From: Gentiana macrophylla
Lineage: Eukaryota; Streptophyta; Magnoliopsida; Gentianales; Gentianaceae
Direction: 5' to 3'
Assembly (NCBI GenBank): GCA_026214975.1
Contig: JAOBSW010000564.1
Location: 1-64,000 of the forward strand
Length of the DNA stretch: 64,000 bases
Shown here: positions 46,109 to 58,200 of the stretch, one piece after another
Layout: each line of letters opens with the position of its first letter
Numbering within the stretch: position 1 is the stretch's first letter
Position numbers and translations under genes: made by a program
The notes under the pieces: generated by a model
Told to the model about the DNA's origin: nothing
The model's database searches: none
Seen by the model: only the letters and a program-made list of their open reading frames with translations

Positions 46109-47119
46109 TTAAAAAGAAGGATGAGGAGGGGCCATGCTGCGAATGTTGATATCAAAAGGATACAAACGATATTCCAAATCGAGTTCTTTAAAAATCTTGA
46201 CCATCTCTTCTGCTAACTGAGCACTTCTAAACCATCTCTCTTCCATATCTTGATGGTTTATTCTGTGTCTGATCCAAACAGACATTCTTATCAACTGTAA
46301 GCTTTGATTTCCATTAACACTACTGATGGTGTTGAGTACCAATGGTCCTTCTTGTTCTCAATATAACTGCATATATCATTCAAATTCAGAACTAATCAGC
46401 AAATCAAGCCAAATACGTACAGTTTCGTCACTACACATATAATAGTTACTAGCATGGATACCTTAAGATTCTTTGCTTCATCAGAGCAATCTTCTCAGCT
46501 GAAGTTGCAATATGGACTTTGAATTCAACTAAATCACCCATGTCCAGACTGCGGTAATAGTTGAAGATAGGCTTTGTGGATAGAGTGCTGTTTGGATACA
46601 TTATCTTCAAGTTGTCATATCTTAGAAAAACTGTATTATCCCCTGGATATGGCGCAGTGGTGAAGGCATGGGTGTAAAAAAAAGCTGTAGACCATGTTCT
46701 GGAGGTCGCCGGTTCGATTCCCGTAAAGGGTTGATTTCCGATTGATAACACCCTTCGGTCTGAATGGTTGTAAAGGCAGCCCATACGCGGGAATTGCATT
46801 GTGCTATTCTGATTAACATCTCCCCACATTCCTGTGGGATCGGGGGTGGGGGGACCCTTAATGTTGGGGTTCAACATTTTTTTTTTTTTAGAAAAACTGT
46901 ATTCAATATGTTCATTTCTTCAACAATCATCTGCACTTTTTTCACAAAGTTTCACATTAAGAATCATGTTTAGTGATTATTCAATAGAAAGCCAAGATGG
47001 TTTAATTACCTGAACTCCGTCTACTTCACAGCGATCACAGAAGTCTAAAGGGTGTAAAACGAATACTGAATATGACAGATTCGAATATAGTCTTGCAGGT
47101 GTTCCTAAATACTAAAAGC
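46109..47119 (-). pseudogene. MscS-like mechanosensitive channel (MSL8/9/10 type), C-terminal exons
   Basis: MSL proteins are membrane tension-gated ion channels. Three exons of the MscS domain survive. At about 47119-47010 is NTCKTIFES...VLHPLDFCDRCEVDGVQ (one frameshift). At 46930-46462 is MIVEEMNILNTVFL, then the inserted SINE, then RYDNLKIMYPNSTLSTKPI, YRSLDMGDLVEFKVHIAT and MKQRIL. At 46366-46109 is YIENKKDHWYSTPSVVLMEI, a frameshift, then RINHQDMEERW, EEMVKIFKELDLEYRLYPFD and the stop. Splice sites are GT..AG. The N-terminal domain and transmembrane helices are not found upstream. The SINE, frameshifts and missing 5' half make this a pseudogene. Confidence 0.85.
46638..46887 (+). mobile_element. 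tRNA-derived SINE inserted in an MSL exon
   Basis: Exact 16-bp TSD TTAGAAAAACTGTATT at 46622-46637 and 46888-46903, which itself encodes NTVFL on the MSL strand. A box TGGCGCAGTGGTGAAGGC, B box CCGGTTCGATTCCC, and an oligo(T) tail of about 13 at 46877-46889. It introduces a stop (TGT TGA) in the MSL frame just inside the tail. Same T-tailed family as the SINE in the XTH intron. Confidence 0.93.
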
Positions 47120-48560
47120 TACTACCATATGCAGTCTTGAGGGGAGCATAAGCTCCTTTCTTCACATTAAGGGTAACCACAGCCGTCAACATTCACATGT
47201 TCTTCTTGATCTTCTTGCTTACCAGCAGCTGCCCAAACAAAGCTGCAGCATTCAGAAAGTTGTTTATTTTAGCATTAGCAATAAAAACAGAGGATGGTTC
47301 GCAGTCGTAATTGCTATTACTAATCATATAATCATTATCCATAATGGTCCTCAGGAAAATGTCCTTGTTACTGTAAAGCAAGTTGATAATCTTGTATATT
47401 AACGGAGACACCTTAGCCTGAAACTCAAACTTCTCCCCATTAGCATGGAAATTTCAGTTGGACATGGACTCTGCTTCTCTGAAATACCTAATTGAAAAAT
47501 CTTAAGCGCGCAGAAAATGAACACTTTGAGCAAAATAAATCAGAGAAACAAACCTTTTGCCACATCAGAATCACTTAATAAACCATCTGGAAGTTGGAAC
47601 AGCTCCAATCTTCTACTCTACCTTTGGCGGATATATTGGAGCATCCGACTGAACCTCAGCATAAGCCTGTATTTTTCTTCCTGCCCATTTTATGCACCAG
47701 CAAGCAATGAAACAAAACATCAATCTCAGATTGAAACATAAAAAAATAATAATAATAACGATCCACTCCCATTCAATTCATAAAATAGGGCAGACATAAG
47801 AATTCTACCAAACCTGGCCGTCGGTAGCTTCACCGGCTGAACGCGGGTTGTCTTCAGTCCTCTTTTAGCATTAGAAAACAATCTAAACTGTCATCGGAGA
47901 ACCAGTTATACTCCAAATCGTCAAATTAGTGAGATGTGGGGTGGGGGGATTTGAGGACGTGGGTTATTTCTTTGTTTGAAGGGGCGTGGGGCCGTGGGGC
48001 CGTGGGGGTTATCCAGAAAAAGATGAGGAAAAACGGCAGAAGATGGAGAACGTGGGGGAGACGGAGTGAATTTTGTTATTTTCTAAACGGGTCACCGAGT
48101 CGGGTAATAGGCCAAAATCGGGTAAATTAACAGTTTTTTCCTTAAAATATATAATAAGATATATAATTTATATCTTATATTATATTTTCAATAAAAAAAC
48201 TGTCCGTAAGAGGCCAATTGACCCGACCCAAACCCGGAAAATACCGCTTGCTATATACTACCTATTTCGTCTTTTCACAAAACAGCCCACGTCCCTTCAA
48301 CATAAAAAAGAAAAAGAAAAAGAAAAAGAACAGCCCACGTCCCCCTACATGCCGAAGAAACTTCCGTTTACCGCACACATTCTTCTCCACACCGCGTTCC
48401 CTCTCCCATTTCCCAGGGACAGTTCTCCAAATCTTTTATACTTTTATTCATAATTTCTTATTTCTTCGTTTTTGTTGTTGCAGATTATCTCTTTTTCTTT
48501 TTCTCTCCATTCATTATTTGCTTTGACATTTTTGATGTTTCAGGATTCAACAAATTAGTG
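47120..48560. other. no complete gene recognised
   Basis: A minus-strand frame at 47193-47411 has no recognisable motif and could be degraded MSL sequence. The stretch 47930-48110 is G-rich on plus. An aaaagaa repeat lies at 48304-48330. No reliable exon structure. Confidence 0.4.
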
Positions 48561-48566
48561 ATAAAA

Positions 48567-49125
48567 TTGAATGTGATGGTGACCTTCACCTCTGACAAGG
48601 TGTACATAATTATTGTGCTCATCAAATTTGTTCATTAATCCTTTTCAGCAGCTGTTTCGATTTCTATTTAAATGTTGCTGGTGGTTGAGTCTGATTCTAA
48701 AAAGCCTTTGCTTATGGTATAGTCAGTTTTTGTGTTAATTTTTGATGGGGTATTGAATCGAAAGGTGAAATTTTAGCTGGAAATCTTAACTCCTGGGGTC
48801 TCTTTTAGGATCACGAGGAAAAAAAAACCGCTGCACAAAAGAAGGACCGATTTAAGATATGTAATCAGTTGTTGTAGACTTGCTGAACTTGATTCTGCTT
48901 CGGTAATTTTGCATCCTACTATTATTTTGCCTGAAATTGAATAGGTAGTATGTTGAAGATTACTTAAAGTGGTTGAATAATATTCTGGTTGCCTTTCGGT
49001 GTTGACATTAATTTAGTCATACTTAGTTTTGAGTTATGCTCAGCAACATTGTGCTTGGTATTTGAATGTGATGGTGACCTTCACCTCTGACAAGGTGTAC
49101 ATAATTATTATGCTCATCATATGGC
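48567..49125. repeat. direct repeat of about 58 bp, spaced 496 bp
   Basis: The phrase gaatgtgatggtgaccttca, then cctctgacaaggtgtacataattatt, occurs at 48567 and again at 49063 almost unchanged. The spacer is non-coding. It may be a segmental duplication or the ends of an undefined element. Confidence 0.75.
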
Positions 49126-50880
49126 TTGAACGTTATGAATTTAGTGATGTGTACCTCTTCATTGCACAATCTTCAGCTTTGACCCTTATGAATTTTGTGA
49201 TGTGTTTCATGGTTAGCCTTATATGGAGGTTAATGTATAGTAGTTATACACTTCCCATTCATGTGTTGTGTTGTTAGGTAAGATAGCAGTGGTATGGTTT
49301 GAAACAGACATATGAGAATGGTAAGATAGCACCAACAGTCCATCCTGTGTGAATGGTAAAAATCAAATTTTAGAATGGTAAGATCAAATGTTAGAATGTA
49401 TCATCTTTCTCCGTTTCTACTTATGGGTTTTTTTATTCCTAGACTAATTTTGCAGATTTAAATTAATAGAGGTTTGATTTCATTTTTGGTTTTGAAGCGG
49501 AGAAAGACTCAACGAAAATGCTTACCTCTGGATGGTAATAGCTTTTTCTCTTCCTCTTTGCATTCATTTTATATATTCTTTACGCTGTGTTATTGCCTTG
49601 AATTGATGCTCCCGTTGAATGAAATGAATCAGCCTTCTTTCAAAGAACTCATAGCTTTTGTTTCAGTCCGCCGCTCCACTTTATCGATTGGATCGTAATG
49701 ATGTTGATAAACATCTCTCGACAATCGACAATCATGACTCGCATCACAAGTTATCTATCGCAAGGTGTCTATTGATAAATGTCGCTTCATTTCATAGCTT
49801 TTGTTGGTATTTTCCTTTTCTTTGCTCATACGTCGCCTAGAAAGCAAGCATTTCCATATAGTCGTTGCCTATTTCAAGATAATAAAGGAGTAGATATATT
49901 GTTTTGTTCCTCTTATTGGCAAAAAAAGAGAGTGAAAGTTAGATTATTTTTCTTTTGCAGTTGATTTAGCTTCATCGAACACCTCGATTGAGAGGTATAT
50001 GCTATCGCCTCAAGAGTTTCTTCATTTCAAATTGGGGTCAGTGATTTATTGTCTACTTTTAATTCATACATACATTTTTTCCTTCAATATTTTCATTGTA
50101 TATGGTATTTAAGTAAAAATATCGCGTTGTTTCCTTTTTTGTTTGTTTATTTTGTTTCAAAATTTGATTGTGAACACTCCGAGTTCAAAACATGTGTGGA
50201 ATTTATTCAAATGTTAGCCTGATTACGTTATTCAAATCAAAGCAATATGTGGAATTTATTCAAATGTTAAGGGGAAAAAGCTAACGAAATCAAACCACAA
50301 CTATTCATTCAAATTATCTCATTCAAGTGTATCAACATCTTTTTTGATTTAGTACCGCAGTATAATCTACTAAGAGCTCAGGGTGCTTCGTTGTTGTTGC
50401 TTCTTCTTTGTTTTCTTTTCAGGACTAAGTTACGTCCAGTATCATTATCATATTCGTCATTGCTTTCTTCCACTTTTTTCGTTTTACCTATTTTACTTCT
50501 TTAGTTTTTTTGTGTTTTGTTACTCACATGATGAACAGAGTTTATCTGTCTTTCGAAAACACCGCGTGGTCGCGGGCGGTGAATACGTGACATGACGATT
50601 TAATTTACGATTCAAATGGCGACGCCATTGAAATTGGACAAAAGATGAACTGTTGCAATATTTCAACAACAACAACTTGAAGAATCTCAAACTGTTAGAT
50701 GACGATTGTTGTACAACGTGTCATAGTGACGACTGCAAAGATCCGACACCGTGTTTCTGTGATTTTACAAGTGTTGAGCAATGGATGTATATAGAAATAA
50801 AGGTTGGAGTCAAAAGTGTTGAGCTCAAAAGTAACTTTTATGATGTTAGAGTTGGGATAGTGAGATAGGTGCTAGTGTGC
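49126..50880. other. no gene recognised
   Basis: T-rich sequence with short plus-strand frames. One at 50653-50868 has clustered cysteines (DDDCCTTCHSDDCKD, PCFCDF), but there is no start context or splice structure to support it. Confidence 0.4.
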
Positions 50881-50989
50881 TCGGACTCACCTCACGACGC
50901 TTGAAACATAGTCGAGTTTGGCAATGAGTTCGGGTGCATTAGTATCATATGGTTCCCAAAATGTTAAAAATGATCAAAAAGGAGTTTTG

Positions 50990-53317
50990 GTGGTTAGTAT
51001 GATAAAGATGAGGTTGTACATGTGTTGATTAGGTTCACTCAGCACTTTTTTTCTCTCAGGTTCCCAAAATACCCCTTTCGATTAACCGAAATTTCCTAGC
51101 CTAACGATAACCGCTCAAGTCCCCGCCTGATCGTGTCCAAACTTAGTGACCTTGATCGGTGGAGAGGTTAGTAGATATGAAACGGTTGGTAGACTTTTGG
51201 TTGGGATTCAAGCCCCGACAATCATTTTGAGCATTTGGTCTTAGCTTGGCACCACACACACTCCATTTTCTTGATAATGTTGCACCGTTGTGTATATGTT
51301 CATTTTTCTTACTTTGTGGTTACCTCGAGAGTGTGAGAAGTAGCACCTACATCACAAAGTTGAATCCCTTGGTTGGTTTTAAACGCCTAATTTGCTCGAG
51401 GCGAGCAAAGGCTAAGTGTGGGGGTGGTGATGATGAGTCAAATTTACGTGATTCCGGTGCATTTCTACACCCGCTCATCCCACTTTTAGCATGTTTCTTG
51501 GTGTATTTAGACCATCTTTGGGGTAACATCGTGAGTTTATAGCACGGGAGTAATTCCGTCGCTTTGATGGTTTACTACCTCTTTTATTGATATTAACCTC
51601 ATTCCGAGCACCTTTACCCTCCGGAATGGTTTGTGTGTCTTGTTCGTTTATGATGTTGTAGGGCCAGGTGACTCGAGGACCCGGAAGGTAGGTTTTGGAC
51701 AAAGGGACATGTTCAGTAAGACAAGAGTGGAGTGAAGAATCATCAACGAAACCGGAACCAGCCACTTCATGGGAATTTTAGCCACACTTTTAAGCATTTT
51801 CGGACTTGTGGTCTTCATGAAAGTTGTAGAGAGATTGAAAGAGCTTTCCAACGCATGTTGAATCACCTCATTTGGAGCCCTGTAAGTGAAGTTATGAGCA
51901 AAATATCGAGCTGGGTCTTGATCAAGCGTCCGTAAAACCCTGCACGGCGTTCCAAGCTTCAAACGTATGCGTTCGTGTCTCAAACCGGCGCTCCATGTCT
52001 CAAACTAGCGCTCCAAGCTCCAAACCGGCGTCCAGATTGCCAAAGTAGAATGTAGAGTACACCCTCCAAACGCCGGTTTAAGAGTCGCCCAAACAGGCTG
52101 CTCAGCAAAGCCAAACGCACGCTTGAACCATTTCAAGCAAACGCATGCTCCACATGTTACAAGCAAGGAGTCGCCTGAATTTGAAGCTAAACGCACGCTC
52201 CACATTCTCAAACTCGCTCAAGTGAAAAGTCGCAGAATTTATGCTCCACCTATAAATACCCCTCACCCAACTCATAAGGGACTTGACTTTCTCCTTCCCT
52301 TAGCTAGGTTTTGCTCGATTTTTGTAAATAGTTTGTTACATTACTTTTTATGTAGATCAAAGACTCCCTAACTCACTCTTTTCATTTCTTAGATTAGATT
52401 TTCATTACAAACAACAAGTCTTCATCTTTTATGTAATTTCTCTTGTGTGCTCTCCTTCTCCAAACTCGAATTTCTGCACTTTAATGGTACATTTCTTCTC
52501 TCTTTACTTATTATGTCTTTAATTCATTGTTTCTTTCATGTTTTAATTAGTATAATGAGTAGTTAATTCCTCCCATAGCCGGGTCATGTGATATGTGATG
52601 AAATCACCCTTTGGGTGATGAAATTGGGAGTGGGTAGTGTGTTTTATTGTTGTTTCTTGCATGTTTCACGCCTTAGAACTTGTTATAACGGATTTGAGCT
52701 AGATTAGCTACCTAGGTCAAATATCACACACATCACTCTTGAGAGTTGTTCGAGAGAGGGGGTGTGGGAAAAAGGTTCTAGGATCGCGGTGTAGTCTCGG
52801 TTTAGTCGTTAAACCGAGCTCCTCGTGAGGTTACTCGCTTTACGCTTAAGCGGCTCTACAGGCTTTAGACATGACATGTTAGGAGAGAGTTGTTCGGACC
52901 TTAGCATGGCACAAGGTGTTAGATGAGAGTTGTTCGGACGCTAACACCGGGTTTAGGAGTTCGCACCGTGAGATTGAATGTAAGAGCACGCTTAGCTCAC
53001 TACACACTTTTGGTTTTGTTAACCCTCGGGGTTGAGATTAGTCATATTGATCATGGTTCGACTATGTTTCTCTCCCTTTAGACTCGGCCGCTTAATTCAC
53101 TTTAGTTATATTGTAGTGTATAAATATTCCAACAACTTGATTGCCTAGACTAAGTTTGAAGTTCACTTTGGTACTCACAAGCACGTTTCCTTTGGGTTCG
53201 ACCTCGGACTCCTGTAGCTATACTCGCAATCGACCTGGCCCATCGCTGGTTAGAGCTTGTTTAGTCACCGTTGTCTTGAGTATTATAAACTGCATTTGGT
53301 GAAATAAACGCTCATCA
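50990..53317 (+). mobile_element. Ty3/Gypsy 3' end with LTR (Tat/Athila-like)
   Basis: The segment before the LTR contains tttgctcgaggcgagcaaag and ctaagtgtgggggtgg, a phrase typical of the 3' end of large plant Gypsy (Tat/Athila) elements. The g-rich part serves as the polypurine tract. The LTR runs 51431-53317. No gag, pol or 5' LTR was found to the left, so the element is truncated. The exact left border is uncertain. Confidence 0.72.
51431..53317 (+). repeat. 1.9-kb Gypsy LTR
   Basis: Begins TGATGAGTCAAATTTACG and ends AACGCTCATCA, so TGATGAG and CTCATCA form 7-bp inverted ends. A TATA-like ctataaatacccc lies at about 52250-52262. Small frames inside it are not genes. Confidence 0.78.
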
Positions 53318-54894
53318 ACCCTATGATTTGATTCATATGATTCTGCATTCTATTTGGCTTAGGAGACTCTCTTTGAAATTAAATGTATAGCACTAATTGA
53401 CATTAATTTATAGCTAGTAGATATATTTATTTTTGCGATTTTTTTTTAACATTATGTCAATTCCGAATTTCACAATATTTTGTATTATCTTGTCAATAAA
53501 TGCAATAATATTTACCATTAGGCCGAGTCCAATACCCAACAACTTTTATTTTTCTTCTCAAAATCAACATTTTGCCTTTGAGATACATATATACTATAAA
53601 ATATAGAAATGATATAGAAATGAACAAAATAATTCATTTCCATTTGAAAGTATATAGTCCAAAAAAAAGAGCTTAAATGAAAATTAATCTACTTTGGAGA
53701 TTGAGAATAGCTAAGCTACCATAGGCATGTAAGAGACATATATACTAATCCGGAGAAGAATTATTATACATCAAGTATTTGTTGGTAAATGAATATAATG
53801 ATGTCCAGACTATCATTTAGTAAAAAACGCGCGGGGATGGGTCGAACACGCCTTATCTCTTCACTTACGTGCAATAACTCTTTTGTAGTAGGTGGCGGCG
53901 ATGTGATGTTTTCGGATACTGTGACGTTATAAGAGACATGATGTCCGGACTATCATTTAGCAAAAACGCAGGGGTGGGTCGAACACATCTCATCCATCCA
54001 CTTTACTATGCAATAACTCTTTGTAGTAGGTGGCACGTGTGATGTGTCTGGATGTTCGCATAATATACGAGAAGATGAATAATAAAGAGTCGCACTCTCA
54101 AATCACAAAAAGAAGGGTCCGTAGTCCGTACTCACACCCCTCTATCCGCTTCACAAATAAAGGATGCACCATAATCAATAAAGTAAAAGAGCTCGATTCA
54201 AAAGCATAATATAATTCGTTAGGAAGAGTGGAATTTAACAAGTTACACAATATATCATCTTACAAATTTAGAATCAAAATACATTACAAAAGAAAAACAA
54301 CAAAAAAAAACCCTTACCCTAAACCCTAAAAAACAAGGGCACAAGAGGGAAATTCTTGCACGAAGAAGCCTTTTTTTCGGATGGGCGAAGTCAATACCCG
54401 AACCTACGCCCTTGCGAAATGGTTTAACCTTAGACGTTTCAAGCACTCTATTCCGATATCTTTCCATCAACTTATATACAAAATGTCACACGCAGAGTTA
54501 TGACATACAAAAAAATTTTGATTTTTTATATGATTTTGTAACTCAACATATGCATGTGACATTTATATATTAGATGAAAACGAGAAAAAGATGAAGAAAT
54601 AGAGGATTTGAAACGACGGCGTGTGCTATGAAAAATAACACACAAAAAGCAAGAATTAAAATATAGGTGCGTTCTTGACTCTTTCACCTTGGTCTTGTTC
54701 ATTTTTTTCCACTTAATCTCCCTGCAGTTATAGTAAAATAAACTTTTACCATTATGTTTTGCAAAAACCGATTCTAGAAATTAAATAGACTTTTCACCGG
54801 TCGATTATCACAGTCAACCAATGAAAAGTTGATTCTGATGCCTAGAACCAACTTTTAAACGGTCAAAGTTCTCCACTTTAGTATCATTAGGGCT
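53318..54894. other. no gene recognised
   Basis: AT-rich spacer. It includes the tandem duplication at 53800-54055 and an unassigned minus-strand frame at 54255-54470. Confidence 0.4.
53800..54055. repeat. tandem duplication of about 130 bp
   Basis: Two units, at about 53800-53935 and 53937-54055. They share atgatgtcc-gactatcattta, gggtcgaacac, gcaataactctttgtagtaggtggc and gatgtg, with small indels. Confidence 0.8.
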
Positions 54895-55110
54895 AATTAA
54901 GGCCGTCCCCGAGTTTTCAGAGGACTTGAGCCAATAATTTTAACCGGGCCCTTCAAAACAAAAGTTTTTGAAAGATGCATTACAGGCATGTTTAGACTAA
55001 TAAATTCATAAGACAAAAAAGAGTAATCAAAACCCCAAATTCTAGTCATTTTTCAAGACCCCTAAGCCGTGATGATTTAGGCCTATGCTCAGGGACATGT
55101 CTGAATAACA
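54895..55110. mobile_element. possible small TIR repeat
   Basis: The left end ggccgtccccgag is loosely inverted at the right end (ctcagggacatg after taggcct). A related ctcagggacggcc occurs at 41329. No TSD could be shown, so the class is unknown. Confidence 0.3.
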
Positions 55111-55224
55111 CAGTGGCGACACTAAAAATGACCAACAATAAACTTGGATGCACAATTCACAAACAAAAAAGTCGAGGGTTCAAGAAAACATACCATGCCC
55201 AAGTTTTTTTTAGTCTAGTACATA

Positions 55225-58200
55225 TCAAGCATTATCACAAGCTAGTGCCACCTTAATCCTTTCAACAGTGCATTTGATAAGGCTATTCACAGTTGCGACT
55301 GATCCAAGCGAAAGCTTCGCGGTCGGAACCGAATCAACCAGTATCTGAAACGCAACCGTAAGCAAACCACCCTCCGCCCCACCACCACCACCAACCTCAG
55401 GCTCCACTCCTGCCCCAACGACCTCGTGTCCAGACGCGCGCCGCCAGGAAGTATAGCAAAACCAGAAGGTAGAAGTGCAACATAGTCCGGATCGCCGCCA
55501 CTTAAGACCACGCTCATCGCGACGATATCCACGGGGCGATATAACATACGAGCCTGTTGAATCTGTGCTACTTTCTTGCAGTATCAGCATGTTACTTTGG
55601 CTTGAATTCGCACTCTGCAACAGTTTTTCACAAAAGATATTTCACATACCTACACATTCTTACGATCTTTCACATAGTAAGTGTGTAAGTGCGTGTAACC
55701 GGAAAAAAGAGTGAAAATGAATGTATAGATACATGTACACGTACAGCATTGCTGAAACGATTATACCATAAAATCTATCGTTTTTGCATTAATATGGGCT
55801 TACATTAACGCGTAGCAAAGATACGGAGTTTCCAGGATCGCGACCATTAGCAATGTGTGACATTTCTTGAACTAGGCCACCATTTGATAGTATATCCCAC
55901 TGAAAAATCATAGGTACAATGTCAGATGTACTAAAAAATTAAAAAAATTAAATGTAGTAATCTCAACAATTTGGTATGTTAATTATTGCTGTAGTATGTA
56001 CTATGTAGTATTAGCAACAAGTATGAATTACTAGCTAGATCATACTTTACCACTTTTTTGAGTTTCATTTGGGGCTTTTATTTGCACACACTCATTCTAC
56101 TCGTGCACCACAAGAGAACCGACTTTGCCAAGAACCGACTTTCAATTCCCTAGGTGCATTGTGAGAACCGACCTTGGGAAAGTCGGTTCTTGCTCCAGAA
56201 CATACGAGAAGTCGGTTCTTGGTTCCAAATCCGACTCTCAGAGGTCGGTTCTACTGTGGCACACAAGTAGAATGGTGTACGAGTAGCATGAGTGTGGTGT
56301 AAATAAATGCCGCCTTTCATTTAGTGCCATTGTCAAATGCAACTCAATCGACCTTGTACGGTCGATTCTAGATCTAATCGACCGGGTGAAAGTCGACTTC
56401 TAGAGCTGAGAATCGACTTTCAAACAGTCTATGGGTTTTGTGTGCGGTGTTTGAAGTAAATTTTAACTGTGGTGTCTTTAAGCCAAAACCTAACAATGGG
56501 GCACCAGATTGAACATTCAAACTTCCAAAAGTCGAATCTTGTCTTCAAAGTTGACTTTCCAGAGGCATGAATATGCATATTCATCTCTGACAAATTGAAC
56601 CTAAATTCACTACATTTGCCATTTTCAAGGGTGGGATGAAGAGAATCATACCTCACTCCTAGAGTTTTCGTCGCGAAGAAAATCGAAAACCCTTTTAGGT
56701 GAAACCGGAATCCAAAACGACGTTGCAGCACTTAGCACAATCCCAGGTGGTCTGCCAGGATCATCCATACTCTTCCTAGTCATCACTCTGACATCATCAG
56801 CACCGCTACCGGACAACGTCGTCCACGTATGCGCAGTCGAGGCCCCCACACCAGCACAGAAGCTCATTACCATTCTCTCTGCTAGTTTCAGCATGCTTTT
56901 TCTACCTTCTGGTGTAGTAATCACTGCAAGAAAAAGACTTAACAAATTAGAATGAGAATAATATATACATTCGACTTTACAGACATCGAATACTCGTCTT
57001 CTCGACCTCTGCAAAGTCGAACATCTAAAACGGTATATTCGTTATGGTGCCAATAACAAACTCCAAAAATCGGAATCTAAGCTCAACATCCGACTTTACA
57101 GAGACTCCAATACTGCCTTCAACCTCTCGCAAAGTCGAACCCTAAACGTAGATTCGATGCGGTGCCAATAACCAACCCCATTCTCACCATTCTCAAATAT
57201 ATGTAACGAAATATATATGATTGCTATATATATATATATTACCTCCAACATCACCAATAGGAATATTGTTAGCCATAGCAGTAGCAAGTCTTTCACATTG
57301 TCGATCTAAAGTAGTCACCCAACGTTTAGCACCAAAAGCAAGTCCAGATGAAACTAAGCCTCTATATATGTTATGAACTGCTCTATCATCAACTTCAACA
57401 TGTTCAACCCATGTCACCTACAAATATATCATACAAAAATTATCAAATATTTTTTTGTATAACATAAGTTATATAAGGATATAACTCATATAAGATGTAG
57501 TAACTGCATGAAAACCCGTGCATAATGTATGGGATAATCGACACATACGTTTACCTTTGAGTAAACCATTAGGCGATTCTTGTACATATAACACAAACCT
57601 ACCTTATACTAATCTAAAACCCGCAGATAATGGATGAGGTAATGGACTCGTACACATATATACCTTTTGAGTAACCATTAGGCAATTCTTGTATAACACA
57701 GACCTACCTTATACTAGCTTAAAACATGCACGCATAATACGGGGGATAATGAACAATTACATAGCTTAGAGTAGGGTCGTAAATGAAATGGCTACTCATG
57801 CTCGACTCGGAAAGAAGTTTGACTCGATTCGCTTTTTTTTTTCGAGTTTGAGCTGGAGCTGAGTTATTAGAATAAATATTCTGTTTCGATCTCGAGTTTC
57901 TAATTATAGTAATCGAGTAGCTTAAGTAGTTTTCAAGCTTATAAAATTTATTTTCTAATAATGTATAATACACATAATAATTAATCAATGAGTTGAGTAA
58001 TAGACGAGTCGAGCTCGATCTTGACATATATAGTTTGTAAAAATTATATGATTTCTAAGAAAACAATCGATCGAGCTTAAAACAAGAGTCAAGTTATATC
58101 GAGTACTTAACAAGTCATGTTCGACACGCCTTGTTATGGATCAATCGAGCACGAGCCGAGTTTATGACGAGCAAACTTTTATTTAATCAAACTGAAGCTC

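Noticed and set aside
46622..46877. MSL reading frame continuing through the SINE as a novel N-terminus
   Set aside because: The frame inside the SINE is fortuitous. The TSD shows that the exon was interrupted, and the true upstream codons resume beyond 46903.
50653..50868. Small cysteine-rich protein (DDDCCTTCHSDDCKD)
   Set aside because: No signal peptide, no splice or start support, and it lies in repeat-like flanks. The cysteine spacing matches no family I know.
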